DNA from: Algibacter lectus
GTDB taxonomy: Bacteria > Bacteroidota > Bacteroidia > Flavobacteriales > Flavobacteriaceae
Assembly: GCF_900112395.1 (NCBI RefSeq)
Contig: NZ_FOLN01000016.1
Span: 1 to 64,000 of the forward strand
Reading direction: 5' to 3'
DNA length: 64,000 bases
Part shown: piece by piece, positions 48,853 through 57,522 of the stretch
How positions within the stretch are numbered: the first letter of the stretch is position 1
How the letters are laid out: every line of letters starts with the position of its first letter
Made by a program: the position numbers and the translations under genes
The notes under the pieces: model-generated
Told to the model about the DNA's origin: nothing
Database searches by the model: none
The model's input: only the letters and a program-made list of their open reading frames with translations

Positions 48853-50277
48853 TTATTTGTTAAGTAACCCAACAAGTTGCTCTTCAAACTTACCATAAAA
48901 AATATTAGTATTCCCATTAACAATCTTCTTATTTTTATTGATAATGAAGGTTTTTGTCATAGGGTGAATAGCTAAAGCTTCTGTAGCTAGTTTTGGCGAT
49001 TTAAAGAAGTATTCATTACCGCTAACAAAGCCATTAGATTGTAATGCGCGTTTTGCCTTGTTTACATTATAGCTGTCAATATTGATACTTACAAATGTTA
49101 CTTCTGGATATTTTGATTTTAATCGGTTTAACTTGTGATGGCTGCTTTTAAAATGATCGTAATACGTATTAGACCAAAACGTAATTACCGTTGTGCCATT
49201 AACCAAATCGCTTAAATCTTTAGAGTTGTTTTTATAATCTACAATATCCAGATTAGGTAAACTGTTTCCAGCATTTAACTTGCTAACAGCTTCGGCAAAA
49301 TTGATAATCATTTTTTTGCCTTTAACATTTTCAGTTTTAGCTAAATAATTTTTAAGAATGGTATTGGTTTCGTCAGTATCATCACTTAAAGATAAAAATT
49401 TAACCGTGTAATGGTATAGCAATTCTTCTTTTAAACCTTTATCGGAAATTAAACTGTCTATTTGTTTTAGTCTATCTAGGTTAAAACAAAGCGAGCGACC
49501 TTTTTTAAAGTCGTCTTTGTTGCAATGGTCCATATGCTCGTTGAGCGCAAGGTTGCTAACATTCGATTTTAAAAACCATTTATAAGCAATAAAGTCTTTT
49601 AGTTTAGCATTATTATAATCTATATTATTTCTATAAGCATAAAAATCTTTAGGTAGTGTTTTAAAAATTTCTTCTATTTGATTTCTATTACTTCTAAATG
49701 GGTAAGTTTCTTTACTCGCGTAATATGAGTAATTAATGTGTTGTAAAATTAAATTCTCGAAAGCATCACTAACATCGTTCTTCTTTTTGAACTTTTTGAA
49801 TTGTGCAATTTGAGATTGTTTTATAGAATCTAGTTTAGAAGTAAAAGCTTGAGGATTTAGTGATCTAAATCTACGAACGGCTTGTTCTGTTTTTTTGTTT
49901 TCTAAAAACTCGTTAAGTAAAAAATTGTTTTGCTTTGCGCCACGACCTGTATAAACTAGCGATTCATCAAAATCAAAAGTATTTAACCTAAATAGTAAAC
50001 TATCATTAGGTTCTAACATAATCATTTGATATTCGCTACCGTGTCTAAACGTGTAAATACCTGGGTAGAAGTTATCTATTTTGTAAAAGAAACGATTTCG
50101 TCCATCGAGCTTAATAGTGTCAATAGTTTTGTTTTTACTCTCTAGAATAATGGTGTTTTCAGTAGGATTTATAATTTCACCTCCAATATAGGCAAAATCA
50201 TCGCTCTCGTTGTGAGCGCTATTTTTGCAGCTTGATATTAGAAGTACAATTGATAATATTGAAAATAATACTCTCAT
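48853..50277 (-). CDS. Thioredoxin-like (TlpA-type) lipoprotein lacking CxxC
   Basis: 474 residues. Signal with lipobox LLISSC (cysteine at 17), an N-terminal DUF4369-like beta domain (about 28-110), a helical middle, and a C-terminal thioredoxin fold (about 340-474). In the active-site position the sequence is ITFWSNTYYDHFKSS, so the WCxxC cysteines are missing, although the cis-proline loop (AIHPMTKTFIINK) is kept. It is probably a redox-inactive periplasmic protein in a family normally involved in cytochrome maturation or disulfide chemistry. Confidence 0.8.
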   Translation of the reverse strand: MRVLFSILSIVLLISSCKNSAHNESDDFAYIGGEIINPTENTIILESKNKTIDTIKLDGRNRFFYKIDNFYPGIYTFRHGSEYQMIMLEPNDSLLFRLNTFDFDESLVYTGRGAKQNNFLLNEFLENKKTEQAVRRFRSLNPQAFTSKLDSIKQSQIAQFKKFKKKNDVSDAFENLILQHINYSYYASKETYPFRSNRNQIEEIFKTLPKDFYAYRNNIDYNNAKLKDFIAYKWFLKSNVSNLALNEHMDHCNKDDFKKGRSLCFNLDRLKQIDSLISDKGLKEELLYHYTVKFLSLSDDTDETNTILKNYLAKTENVKGKKMIINFAEAVSKLNAGNSLPNLDIVDYKNNSKDLSDLVNGTTVITFWSNTYYDHFKSSHHKLNRLKSKYPEVTFVSINIDSYNVNKAKRALQSNGFVSGNEYFFKSPKLATEALAIHPMTKTFIINKNKKIVNGNTNIFYGKFEEQLVGLLNK

Positions 50278-50443
50278 GTAAAAATCCTTAATTAGGTAAA
50301 GTGTTTGTACAACAAAAGTATGTCTTGTTTTTATAATCTGCTGTTAATGCGTTGTTAAAAGTTATTTAGACTTATAATAGATTAAACAAGATGTTGAGTT
50401 AAAAAATAGGGCTTCGAAGTTTCTTCTTACCAATGAATTTTTC

Positions 50444-50451
50444 TACTTTTG
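50444..50451 (+). promoter_or_regulatory. Probable promoter of ABC-F gene, TACTTTTG
   Basis: A perfect TAnnTTTG match; the start would be near 50458, 13 nt before the ATG. The -33 region (TTTCTTC) is weak. Confidence 0.5.
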
Positions 50452-50470
50452 CAAAAAAATAAACAACTCT

Positions 50471-52096
50471 ATGTTATCAGTTTCAAATCTTTCTGTTCAA
50501 TTCGGAAAACGTATTCTATTTGATGAAGTGAGCACTACATTCAATAATGGCAATTGCTATGGTATTATTGGTGCAAACGGATCGGGAAAATCTACTTTTT
50601 TAAAGATCATTTCGGGTAAAATGGAACCAACCTCTGGGCATGTTTCTTTAGAGGCAGGTAAGCGTATGTCGGTTTTAGAACAAAACCACAACTTATATGA
50701 TGAGAGCACAGTGTTAGAAACTATTTTAATGGGGAATAAACCTTTATTCGACATTAAAACTCAAATTGATGCACTATATGCCGATTATACAGATGAAAAT
50801 GCTGAGAAAATTGGCGAACTTCAGGTGCAGTTTGAAGAAATGGATGGTTGGAATGCAGATAGCAATGCTGCCTCTATGCTTTCTAATTTAGGGATTAAAG
50901 AAGAATTTCATTATACTTTAATGGCCGATTTGGATGGTAAACAAAAAGTACGTGTATTACTAGCACAAGCTTTATTTGGAAATCCAGATGTGCTTATTAT
51001 GGATGAGCCTACCAATGATTTGGATTACGAAACTATTTCTTGGTTAGAAAACTTTTTAGCTAATTATGATAATTGTGTGATTGTAGTATCGCATGATAGA
51101 CACTTTTTAGATGCAGTTTGTACACATATTTCTGATATTGACTTCGGAAAAATAAATCATTACTCAGGTAACTATACATTTTGGTATGAGTCGTCTCAAT
51201 TAGCAGCACGCCAACATGCACAACAAAACAAAAAGGCTGAAGAGAAGAAAAAAGAATTAGAAGAGTTTATACGTCGTTTTTCTGCCAACGTTGCAAAAAG
51301 TAAACAAGCAACCAGTAGAAAGAAAATGATTGAAAAATTAAATATTGGAGATATTAGACGTACAAGTCGTCGTTATCCAGCTATTATTTTTGAGCGCGAA
51401 AGAGAAGCTGGAGATCAAATTTTAAATATTGAAGGCTTAACAGCATCGTTAGAAGGAGAATTGCTTTTTAAAGATATTGACTTAAACTTAGCTAAAGGCG
51501 ATAAAGTAGTTGTGTTCTCTAGAGATTCTAGAGCAACAACAGCATTTTATCAAATTATAAATAACAATGAAAAAGCTGATGCTGGTGAATTTGCTTGGGG
51601 TGTAACAACCACGCAATCTTATTTACCGTTAGATAATAGTGAGTTTTTTGAAAACGATTTATCATTAGTAGATTGGTTACGCCAATGGGCAACTACAGAA
51701 GAAGAACGTGAAGAAGTACATATTCGTGGTTTTCTAGGTAAAATGATTTTTAGTGGAGAAGAAGCGCTTAAAAAATCAAACGTATTATCTGGAGGAGAAA
51801 AAGTGCGTTGTATGCTTAGTAGAATGATGATGGTACGGGCTAACGTGTTAATGCTAGACGAGCCTACAAACCACTTAGATTTAGAAAGTATTACAGCGTT
51901 TAATAATTCACTTAAAAACTTTAAAGGATCTATGTTGTTTACAACACACGATCACGAGTTTGCGCAAACCGTTGCTAACAGAGTAGTGGAGTTAACTCCA
52001 AATGGTGTTATAGATCGTTACACTACTTTTGATGAATATATGCAAGACAAGAAAATTAAGGAATTACGTGATAAAATGTACACGGTAAAAGCTTAA
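50471..52096 (+). CDS. ABC-F family ATPase, YbiT-like
   Basis: Soluble protein of 541 residues with two ABC domains and a linker (about 240-300), expected to act on ribosomes. NBD1 has Walker A IGANGSGKST (33-42) and Walker B LIMDEPTND, but its signature reads LDGKQKVR (154-161). NBD2 has signature LSGGEKVR (439-446) and Walker B LMLDEPTNH, but its Walker A position reads FSRDSRATT (349-357). Only the NBD1 Walker A/NBD2 signature site is complete. YbiT also has an atypical first signature, so part of this is family character. A strong terminator follows. Confidence 0.9.
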   Translation: MLSVSNLSVQFGKRILFDEVSTTFNNGNCYGIIGANGSGKSTFLKIISGKMEPTSGHVSLEAGKRMSVLEQNHNLYDESTVLETILMGNKPLFDIKTQIDALYADYTDENAEKIGELQVQFEEMDGWNADSNAASMLSNLGIKEEFHYTLMADLDGKQKVRVLLAQALFGNPDVLIMDEPTNDLDYETISWLENFLANYDNCVIVVSHDRHFLDAVCTHISDIDFGKINHYSGNYTFWYESSQLAARQHAQQNKKAEEKKKELEEFIRRFSANVAKSKQATSRKKMIEKLNIGDIRRTSRRYPAIIFEREREAGDQILNIEGLTASLEGELLFKDIDLNLAKGDKVVVFSRDSRATTAFYQIINNNEKADAGEFAWGVTTTQSYLPLDNSEFFENDLSLVDWLRQWATTEEEREEVHIRGFLGKMIFSGEEALKKSNVLSGGEKVRCMLSRMMMVRANVLMLDEPTNHLDLESITAFNNSLKNFKGSMLFTTHDHEFAQTVANRVVELTPNGVIDRYTTFDEYMQDKKIKELRDKMYTVKA

Positions 52097-52129
52097 ATAT
52101 TTAAGCTACCTTTATGTAAATTGTGATTA

Positions 52130-52168
52130 AAGTTTATTGAAACCTAGTTTCAATAAACTTTTTTTTTA
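52130..52168 (+). terminator. Rho-independent terminator of the ABC-F gene
   Basis: A perfect 13-bp stem, AAGTTTATTGAAA (52130-52142) with TTTCAATAAACTT (52148-52160), loop CCTAG, followed by a run of T. Confidence 0.9.
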
Positions 52169-52211
52169 CTTAAAAATGAAGCGCTGCCTACTTCTGTTTT
52201 TCATTTATAGG

Positions 52212-52248
52212 CATAAAAAAAAAGGACCTTTAAAAATAAAAGTCCTTT
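52212..52248 (-). terminator. Terminator of the DUF2007 genes
   Basis: On the minus strand AAAGGAC pairs with GTCCTTT across an AT-rich loop, and a run of nine or ten T follows. It lies about 110 nt after the stop of the nearer DUF2007 gene. Confidence 0.7.
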
Positions 52249-52360
52249 GGGGTCGTGGTAAGTCATTGTGGTTTTAATCTGTTGTACTTAAAACCAAATT
52301 TTTTGTGTTTAGTTGAGATAAAAATTCTAAAAATGAAAAACCAAAATAATTAATTAGGCA

Positions 52361-52642
52361 TTAAGCATAATGTTTATTACGATTTGGTTTAGTATTGGTA
52401 CCTCTGGCTATTGCAGAAGCATTTTTACCCATTAAATTATCAATAACTTCCGTTGCACGATCAATTTCGTCTTGGTGTACTAAAATATCCTGTATGGTTT
52501 GGTTTAGATCTCCTGGATAATTAATACGTTCAAACTTAGATTTGGCTCTAATTACAGCGCAAATGTTTAGTTCTGCTAAATCATTGTAAACCCGCTGTAC
52601 ATCATTGAGATTTCCTGTAAATACTTTAATGTAGTTTTTCAT
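52361..52642 (-). CDS. DUF2007 domain protein
   Basis: 93 residues. The family pattern YIKVFTGNLNDVQRVYNDLAELNICAVI and ILVHQDEIDRATEVIDNL form a ferredoxin-like small domain proposed to be a signalling or PII-like module; no biochemical function is known. It has a basic, disordered tail (NTKPNRNKHYA). It is paralogous to the next gene upstream. Confidence 0.8.
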   Translation of the reverse strand: MKNYIKVFTGNLNDVQRVYNDLAELNICAVIRAKSKFERINYPGDLNQTIQDILVHQDEIDRATEVIDNLMGKNASAIARGTNTKPNRNKHYA

Positions 52643-52754
52643 TTTAGTTTGTTTTTAAAAGTTTATTCCTACAATATAGTAAATAATAGAATGTAATGAA
52701 AGTTGTAAAGCGTTAAAAATCAGTTAAGCTTATTTGTGTGCGCCAACAGTTATG

Positions 52755-52991
52755 TTAAGGTTCTATTTCTAAGTTTGTATTTTCAATAATAGACGTCGCT
52801 TTTGCTAGTTCGTCTTTGTGCACGTAAATATCTTGATGTCCATATACCGATGCCCCGAAACCAGCTAATCTAGCAGATTCGGTCTCGTCTTTAATTACAG
52901 CAGTAATGTTTTCGTTTTCTAAATCGGAAATAATTCGTTTTACAACAATAAAATCTCCACTGAATACTTTTATATAGTTTGAATCTGTCAT
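52755..52991 (-). CDS. DUF2007 domain protein (paralogue)
   Basis: 78 residues, same fold as the neighbouring gene: NYIKVFSGDFIVVKRIISDL, ITAVIKDETES and IYVHKDELAKATSIIENT. It lacks the basic tail. The 112-nt spacer and shared strand suggest a tandem duplication with possible co-transcription. Confidence 0.8.
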   Translation of the reverse strand: MTDSNYIKVFSGDFIVVKRIISDLENENITAVIKDETESARLAGFGASVYGHQDIYVHKDELAKATSIIENTNLEIEP

Positions 52992-53041
52992 AATATTATT
53001 TAGTTTAATGTTCTAACTAAATATACAACATTTTTAAACAC

Positions 53042-53066
53042 AAAAAAAGCCGGCCATGGCCGACTT
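53042..53066 (-). terminator. Terminator of pheT
   Basis: On the minus strand AGTCGGCC pairs with GGCCGGCT (one G-U) around AT, followed by seven T. It is GC-rich against an AT-rich background. Confidence 0.85.
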
Positions 53067-53088
53067 TTAATATTTAACAGGTGTTTAA

Positions 53089-55515
53089 CTATCTTAATTC
53101 TGCACCAAGTTGTCTTTCAAAACTCGATTGCAGTTTGTTCATTATTTTATCAATTTGCTTATCGGTTAGCGTTTTATTTTCATCTTGAAGTGTAAAACTC
53201 ACCGCATAACTCTTTTTTCCTTTAGGAAGATTTTTTCCTTGGTAAACGTCAAAAAGATTTACAGATTTTAGTAATTGTTTTTCGCTTTGTTTCGCTAATT
53301 TATAAATAGACTCAAAAGTTACGTTATCATCCAATAATAAGGCGAAATCACGCTTTACTTCAGGATACTTAGTAATGGCTTTAAAAGTAATTTTATTGCG
53401 CTTAACTACGTCTAAAATAGCATCCCAGTTAAAATCGGCAAAAATAACATCTTGGTTAATGTCAAAATGTTTTAAAACTTGTTTTTTAACTAACCCGAAA
53501 TCTACTAAAGTGGTTTTTCCTAAACCTAGGCTTATACCTTCACTTATTAAATCGTTTTTAGTTGGTGCTTCATTAAACCTAGAAATACCTAAACGTTCTA
53601 AAATAGAAACAATGCTTCCTTTCATAAAAAAGAAATCGCTTTTCTGGTTAGGTGAAATCCAATTGTCTTGAGATTGGTTTCCTGTTGAGAATACAGCTAG
53701 ATGCTTAAATTCTTCACGTTTATCTTGAAAACCATGATATGTTTTACCAAATTCAAAAAGTTTTAAATCTCCACGTTTTCTATTAATGTTAAAAGAAATA
53801 GCTTCTAAACCTGAAAACAATAAAGATTGTCTCATTACAGATAAATCATTACTCAATGGGTTTAACATGGTAATGTTGTGCTCTTCTTTTAATTGCTCGC
53901 TTAAAGCAGCATAATTAGGCGTGGTTAGCGAGTTAGAAAGTATTTCGAAAAACCCTTGTGATGCTAATTGATTCCCTACTACATTTTGAATTTTATAATC
54001 CTCAAAACGAGATGTTGCAGAAATAGAAGCGTTAAGTTTTTCAGTTGTTTTTACATTGTTATATCCGTAAACACGTAAAATTTCTTCTATAATATCAGCT
54101 TCACGTTGCACATCATTTCGGTATGCTGGTACGGTTAAACCTAATCCAGTTTCGGTAACATTATTAACTTTAATATCTAAAGACGTAAGAATGCGTTTTA
54201 TAGTTTCCTTCGGAATTTCTTCTCCAATTAATTTTTCGGCATTTTCAAAGCTTAAACGCACCTCAAAATCTTGAATTTTCTTTGGGTAGAAATCAATAAT
54301 ATCGCTGGTAATTTCTCCGCCAGCTAATTCTTGAATTAATAAAGCCGCGCGTTTTAAGGCGTAACCTGTAATATTAGGGTCTATTCCACGTTCGAATCTA
54401 AAAGAAGCATCGGTGTTTAATGCATGTCTTTTTGCTGTTTTACGAACACTTACTGGGTTAAAATAAGCACTTTCTAAAAAGATACTTGTAGTATGTTCTG
54501 AAACTCCTGAATTTAATCCGCCAAAAACACCAGCAATACACATTGGTTTTTCAGCATCACAAATCATTAAATCATCTTCATGTAATTCACGTTCTACGCC
54601 ATCAAGTGTTGTGAATTTTGTTCCAGCTGGTAAGGTTTTTACTTCAACTTTATTTCCTGCTATTTTAGCGGCATCAAAGGCGTGAAGTGGTTGGCCTAAT
54701 TCGTGTAAAACGTAATTAGTAGCATCAACAATATTATTTATTGGACTTAAACCAATAGCTTTTAAACGGTGTTGTAACCAAGCTGGAGATTCTTGTACTT
54801 TTATACCAGAAATTGTAACACCGCAATAGCGAGGTGCCAATTCTTTATCTTGTACATCAATATCCATTTTAAGCGTGCGGTTCTCTACGTGAAAAGCACT
54901 AACTGATGGCGTAATGAGTTCTAAGTTTACATCTTTTTGAATTAATCCGGCTTTTAAATCACGAGCAGTTCCATAGTGGCTCATGGCATCGGCACGGTTT
55001 GGTGTTAATCCAATTTCGAAAACTTGATCGTTTTCAATATCGAAAATATCGGCTGCAGGCGTACCTACTTTTAAAGTTTCATCTAAAACTAAAATACCGT
55101 CGTGAGATTTTCCTAAGCCAAGTTCATCTTCAGCACAAATCATCCCGAAACTTTCTTCGCCTCTAATTTTTCCTTTTTTAATGGTCCATGCTTCACCTTC
55201 TTCAGAATACAAAGTGGTTCCTATAGTTGCTACAGGTACTTTTTGTCCGGCAGCAACATTTGGTGCGCCACAAACAATTTGTACAGGGCCATCTAAACCA
55301 ATATCTACGGTGGTAATATTTAATTTATCGGCATTTGGGTGCTTTACGCAGGTTAAAACCTCGCCAACTACAACACCTTCTAATCCTCCTTTTACAGATT
55401 GATAGGCTTCTATACCTTCAACTTCAAGTCCTAAATCGGTAAGTAATTCGCTAGTTTGTTCTGGAGTCCAATCTGTATTTAAAAATTGCTTTAACCAGTT
55501 ATATGAAATCTTCAT
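53089..55515 (-). CDS. pheT: Phenylalanine--tRNA ligase beta subunit
   Basis: 808 residues, the normal size for the bacterial beta chain, which partners PheS (not in this window) to charge tRNA-Phe. Domains in order: an N-terminal tRNA-binding OB fold (about 40-150, VVGEVLTCVKHPNADKLNI, KIRGEESFGMICAEDELGLG), B3/B4 editing domain (MCIAGVFGGLNSG), B5 (YNNVKTTEKLN region), catalytic-like core, and a C-terminal anticodon-binding FDX-ACB domain (ITKYPEVKRDFALLLDDNVTF). It has its own promoter and terminator. Confidence 0.97.
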   Translation of the reverse strand: MKISYNWLKQFLNTDWTPEQTSELLTDLGLEVEGIEAYQSVKGGLEGVVVGEVLTCVKHPNADKLNITTVDIGLDGPVQIVCGAPNVAAGQKVPVATIGTTLYSEEGEAWTIKKGKIRGEESFGMICAEDELGLGKSHDGILVLDETLKVGTPAADIFDIENDQVFEIGLTPNRADAMSHYGTARDLKAGLIQKDVNLELITPSVSAFHVENRTLKMDIDVQDKELAPRYCGVTISGIKVQESPAWLQHRLKAIGLSPINNIVDATNYVLHELGQPLHAFDAAKIAGNKVEVKTLPAGTKFTTLDGVERELHEDDLMICDAEKPMCIAGVFGGLNSGVSEHTTSIFLESAYFNPVSVRKTAKRHALNTDASFRFERGIDPNITGYALKRAALLIQELAGGEITSDIIDFYPKKIQDFEVRLSFENAEKLIGEEIPKETIKRILTSLDIKVNNVTETGLGLTVPAYRNDVQREADIIEEILRVYGYNNVKTTEKLNASISATSRFEDYKIQNVVGNQLASQGFFEILSNSLTTPNYAALSEQLKEEHNITMLNPLSNDLSVMRQSLLFSGLEAISFNINRKRGDLKLFEFGKTYHGFQDKREEFKHLAVFSTGNQSQDNWISPNQKSDFFFMKGSIVSILERLGISRFNEAPTKNDLISEGISLGLGKTTLVDFGLVKKQVLKHFDINQDVIFADFNWDAILDVVKRNKITFKAITKYPEVKRDFALLLDDNVTFESIYKLAKQSEKQLLKSVNLFDVYQGKNLPKGKKSYAVSFTLQDENKTLTDKQIDKIMNKLQSSFERQLGAELR

Positions 55516-55538
55516 AAATCATTTTCGTATTAAGCGAG

Positions 55539-55569
55539 CAAAGATAAAATATTTGTGCTTAGCTTTCAA
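55539..55569 (-). promoter_or_regulatory. pheT promoter: TTG-N20-TATCTTTG
   Basis: On the minus strand TTG (55569-55567) and TATCTTTG (55546-55539) are 20 nt apart, a good match to the Bacteroidetes consensus, with the start about 15-20 nt before the ATG. Confidence 0.7.
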
Positions 55570-55623
55570 GCAAAGGGTTGTGAATTGTTGACGGAAAATG
55601 TGAAATTGTTTAAGATAAAAATT

Positions 55624-56043
55624 TTATGAGGTAGATGCTTTTTTATTTGGTTTATATGGAAGCACAACAGATTGAGCTACATAATCATGAATGGCTTTCT
55701 TTTTTGAATTGCTGTTAACGGTTAGTAATGACACCCAACCTAAAAGTGATTTAGTCATAAAACGAATTATAGCAATGAGGAAGTTGATGTTTCTATTCTC
55801 GTTAGCTTCTTGTTTTACTACAATATCATTGAAAAAATGACCTAAAGTTGCGCCAAAAATGGAAACTAAAAGAGGTTCGTAAAGGATAAATAGACTAACA
55901 AAAACAGATATTCTTATATAATTTGGAATACTTTCAAAAAGATTAAAAACTTCCACAGCAGCATACATTAATACGATGATGGCAATACTATCGATTATAA
56001 CGGCTTTTATTCTAGTGGATATTGGAGCGTATTTTGTTTGCAT
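55624..56043 (-). CDS. RDD family membrane protein
   Basis: 139 residues with three or four hydrophobic segments. It has the RDD pattern: an Arg near the start (STRIKAVIIDSIAIIVLMY, with Asp in the first helix) and the GATLGHFFNDI loop. Function in this family is unclear, often transport-related. It directly follows a small membrane gene (2-nt gap), likely co-transcribed. Confidence 0.8.
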   Translation of the reverse strand: MQTKYAPISTRIKAVIIDSIAIIVLMYAAVEVFNLFESIPNYIRISVFVSLFILYEPLLVSIFGATLGHFFNDIVVKQEANENRNINFLIAIIRFMTKSLLGWVSLLTVNSNSKKKAIHDYVAQSVVLPYKPNKKASTS

Positions 56044-56045
56044 AT

Positions 56046-56228
56046 TTAAATTTTTTTAAAAATCCCAAAAACCATTGAGGTAAGTAAGAGTCCTATTCCA
56101 AGACCCATAAAGGATCCTTTCATTAAATCCGTTAATTCCATAAATTGAGAAAATATTTGCGACGTAGAAATAACGAGCATTCCAATAGACATTAGAATTA
56201 ATGTTTTTCTCTTGGTGGTATTTTTCAT
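56046..56228 (-). CDS. Small two-TM membrane protein
   Basis: 60 residues: a basic start (KNTTKRKT), a hydrophobic segment (LILMSIGMLVIST), a short loop, and a second segment (GLGIGLLLTSMVFGIF) ending in KK. No family is recognised. The tight spacing to the RDD gene supports that it is real. Confidence 0.55.
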   Translation of the reverse strand: MKNTTKRKTLILMSIGMLVISTSQIFSQFMELTDLMKGSFMGLGIGLLLTSMVFGIFKKI

Positions 56229-56349
56229 CTTAATGAGATTTTTGTAATTAGTATTCGGGTTTTAATTTTTGTTACAATACTCGTATTAAATTATTGTTAG
56301 TTACTATAGGTAAGTATTTTTTTACCAGTAGTTTAAGTGGTGGAAGTAA

Positions 56350-57522
56350 TTAATTTTCAACAGTTTTAACTATCATTTTTTCTTTTATAAATTGAAACCT
56401 CACGTAAAGTAACAAATAACCAACTAATAACAACACCAATAAATGAACAAAACCATTGGTAATGTTATCTAGCTTAGCACCTTCAGTAGCTAAAGCATTA
56501 AATATATTGAAATAAGGTGTAGACGGTAATAAGTTTGCAAATAGTTGTAAACCTTGCGGCATGGAATCAATAGGCCAAGAATATCCGGAAACTAAGAATA
56601 GCGGGTAGGTAGAAAACGCCATAATTTCTGTCCAACCAATGGCTGTTTTAAAAAATGATGCAAATAAGGTTGTGTATATAATTAGAACAGAGATAAACAG
56701 TAAACTCAATAACAGATGTAAAAAGATAGAACCATTAAAACTAAGCGTGAAAAACGGAAATATTAATTTGTAGAAAACAAAAAAGTATATAATGTAAAGC
56801 AATATGTAATAAGAACTTTTTGCAGAAAGGATTTTAGTAAACTCAAAGAAGTTTAATTTTTCTGAATGATTAAAAAGGCCATGTTTAAATTCATGCACAA
56901 TGCTTTGTCCAAAACCAATTATTAATGTTTGTTGAATAATTAAAATTAATAAAATAGGCAATAAATAATCGCCATAATTATTAGTAGCATTATAAATCGA
57001 TTTAAAAACAGGCAGTATGGGCTGTGCTTTTTGTTTAGCAAGTTCTACGGGTATGTTATTAGAAACAAAATATTGCATTCTAACACCTCCAGCCACAGTT
57101 AAAATAACACTTTGAACGGCTTTATTAATTTCGTTTGAAGTTAAAAATTTAGTGTTGTTTAAAATGAGTTCTACCTGTGAACCATCTAAATTGATGGTTT
57201 TCCTTTGAAAGTTTTTCGGTAAAACAAGAATACCCTGAACCTCTAGATTATTAAAATGAAACATAGCATCTTCTATAGACGAATAGTGTCCTTCTACAGA
57301 TATTTTTTCAGAAGTATTTACTAATTGAGAAACCTTTCTAGATAAATTTGAATGATCAAAATCTACCACCGCAATAGGGATTTCTGTAACGTTTTTTTCA
57401 GCGTAAATAGAGCCAATAAAAAAAGCATAGAGTATCGGTGCTACTAAACACGTAAGTAGTATGCTTTTGTCGTCAAAAATGAGAGCTAATTCACTTTTAA
57501 ATATGGAAAACCATTTTTTCAT
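56350..57522 (-). CDS. ABC-2 type permease
   Basis: 390 residues: one N-terminal membrane segment (ILLTCLVAPILYAFFIGSIYA), a periplasmic domain (about 45-175), then five membrane segments ending in the ABC-2 motif region (FSTYPLFLVSGYSWPIDSMP). It exports an unknown substrate together with the upstream paralogue, HlyD and TolC. Its start overlaps the previous stop by 4 nt. No ATP-binding subunit is encoded nearby. Confidence 0.88.
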   Translation of the reverse strand: MKKWFSIFKSELALIFDDKSILLTCLVAPILYAFFIGSIYAEKNVTEIPIAVVDFDHSNLSRKVSQLVNTSEKISVEGHYSSIEDAMFHFNNLEVQGILVLPKNFQRKTINLDGSQVELILNNTKFLTSNEINKAVQSVILTVAGGVRMQYFVSNNIPVELAKQKAQPILPVFKSIYNATNNYGDYLLPILLILIIQQTLIIGFGQSIVHEFKHGLFNHSEKLNFFEFTKILSAKSSYYILLYIIYFFVFYKLIFPFFTLSFNGSIFLHLLLSLLFISVLIIYTTLFASFFKTAIGWTEIMAFSTYPLFLVSGYSWPIDSMPQGLQLFANLLPSTPYFNIFNALATEGAKLDNITNGFVHLLVLLLVGYLLLYVRFQFIKEKMIVKTVEN

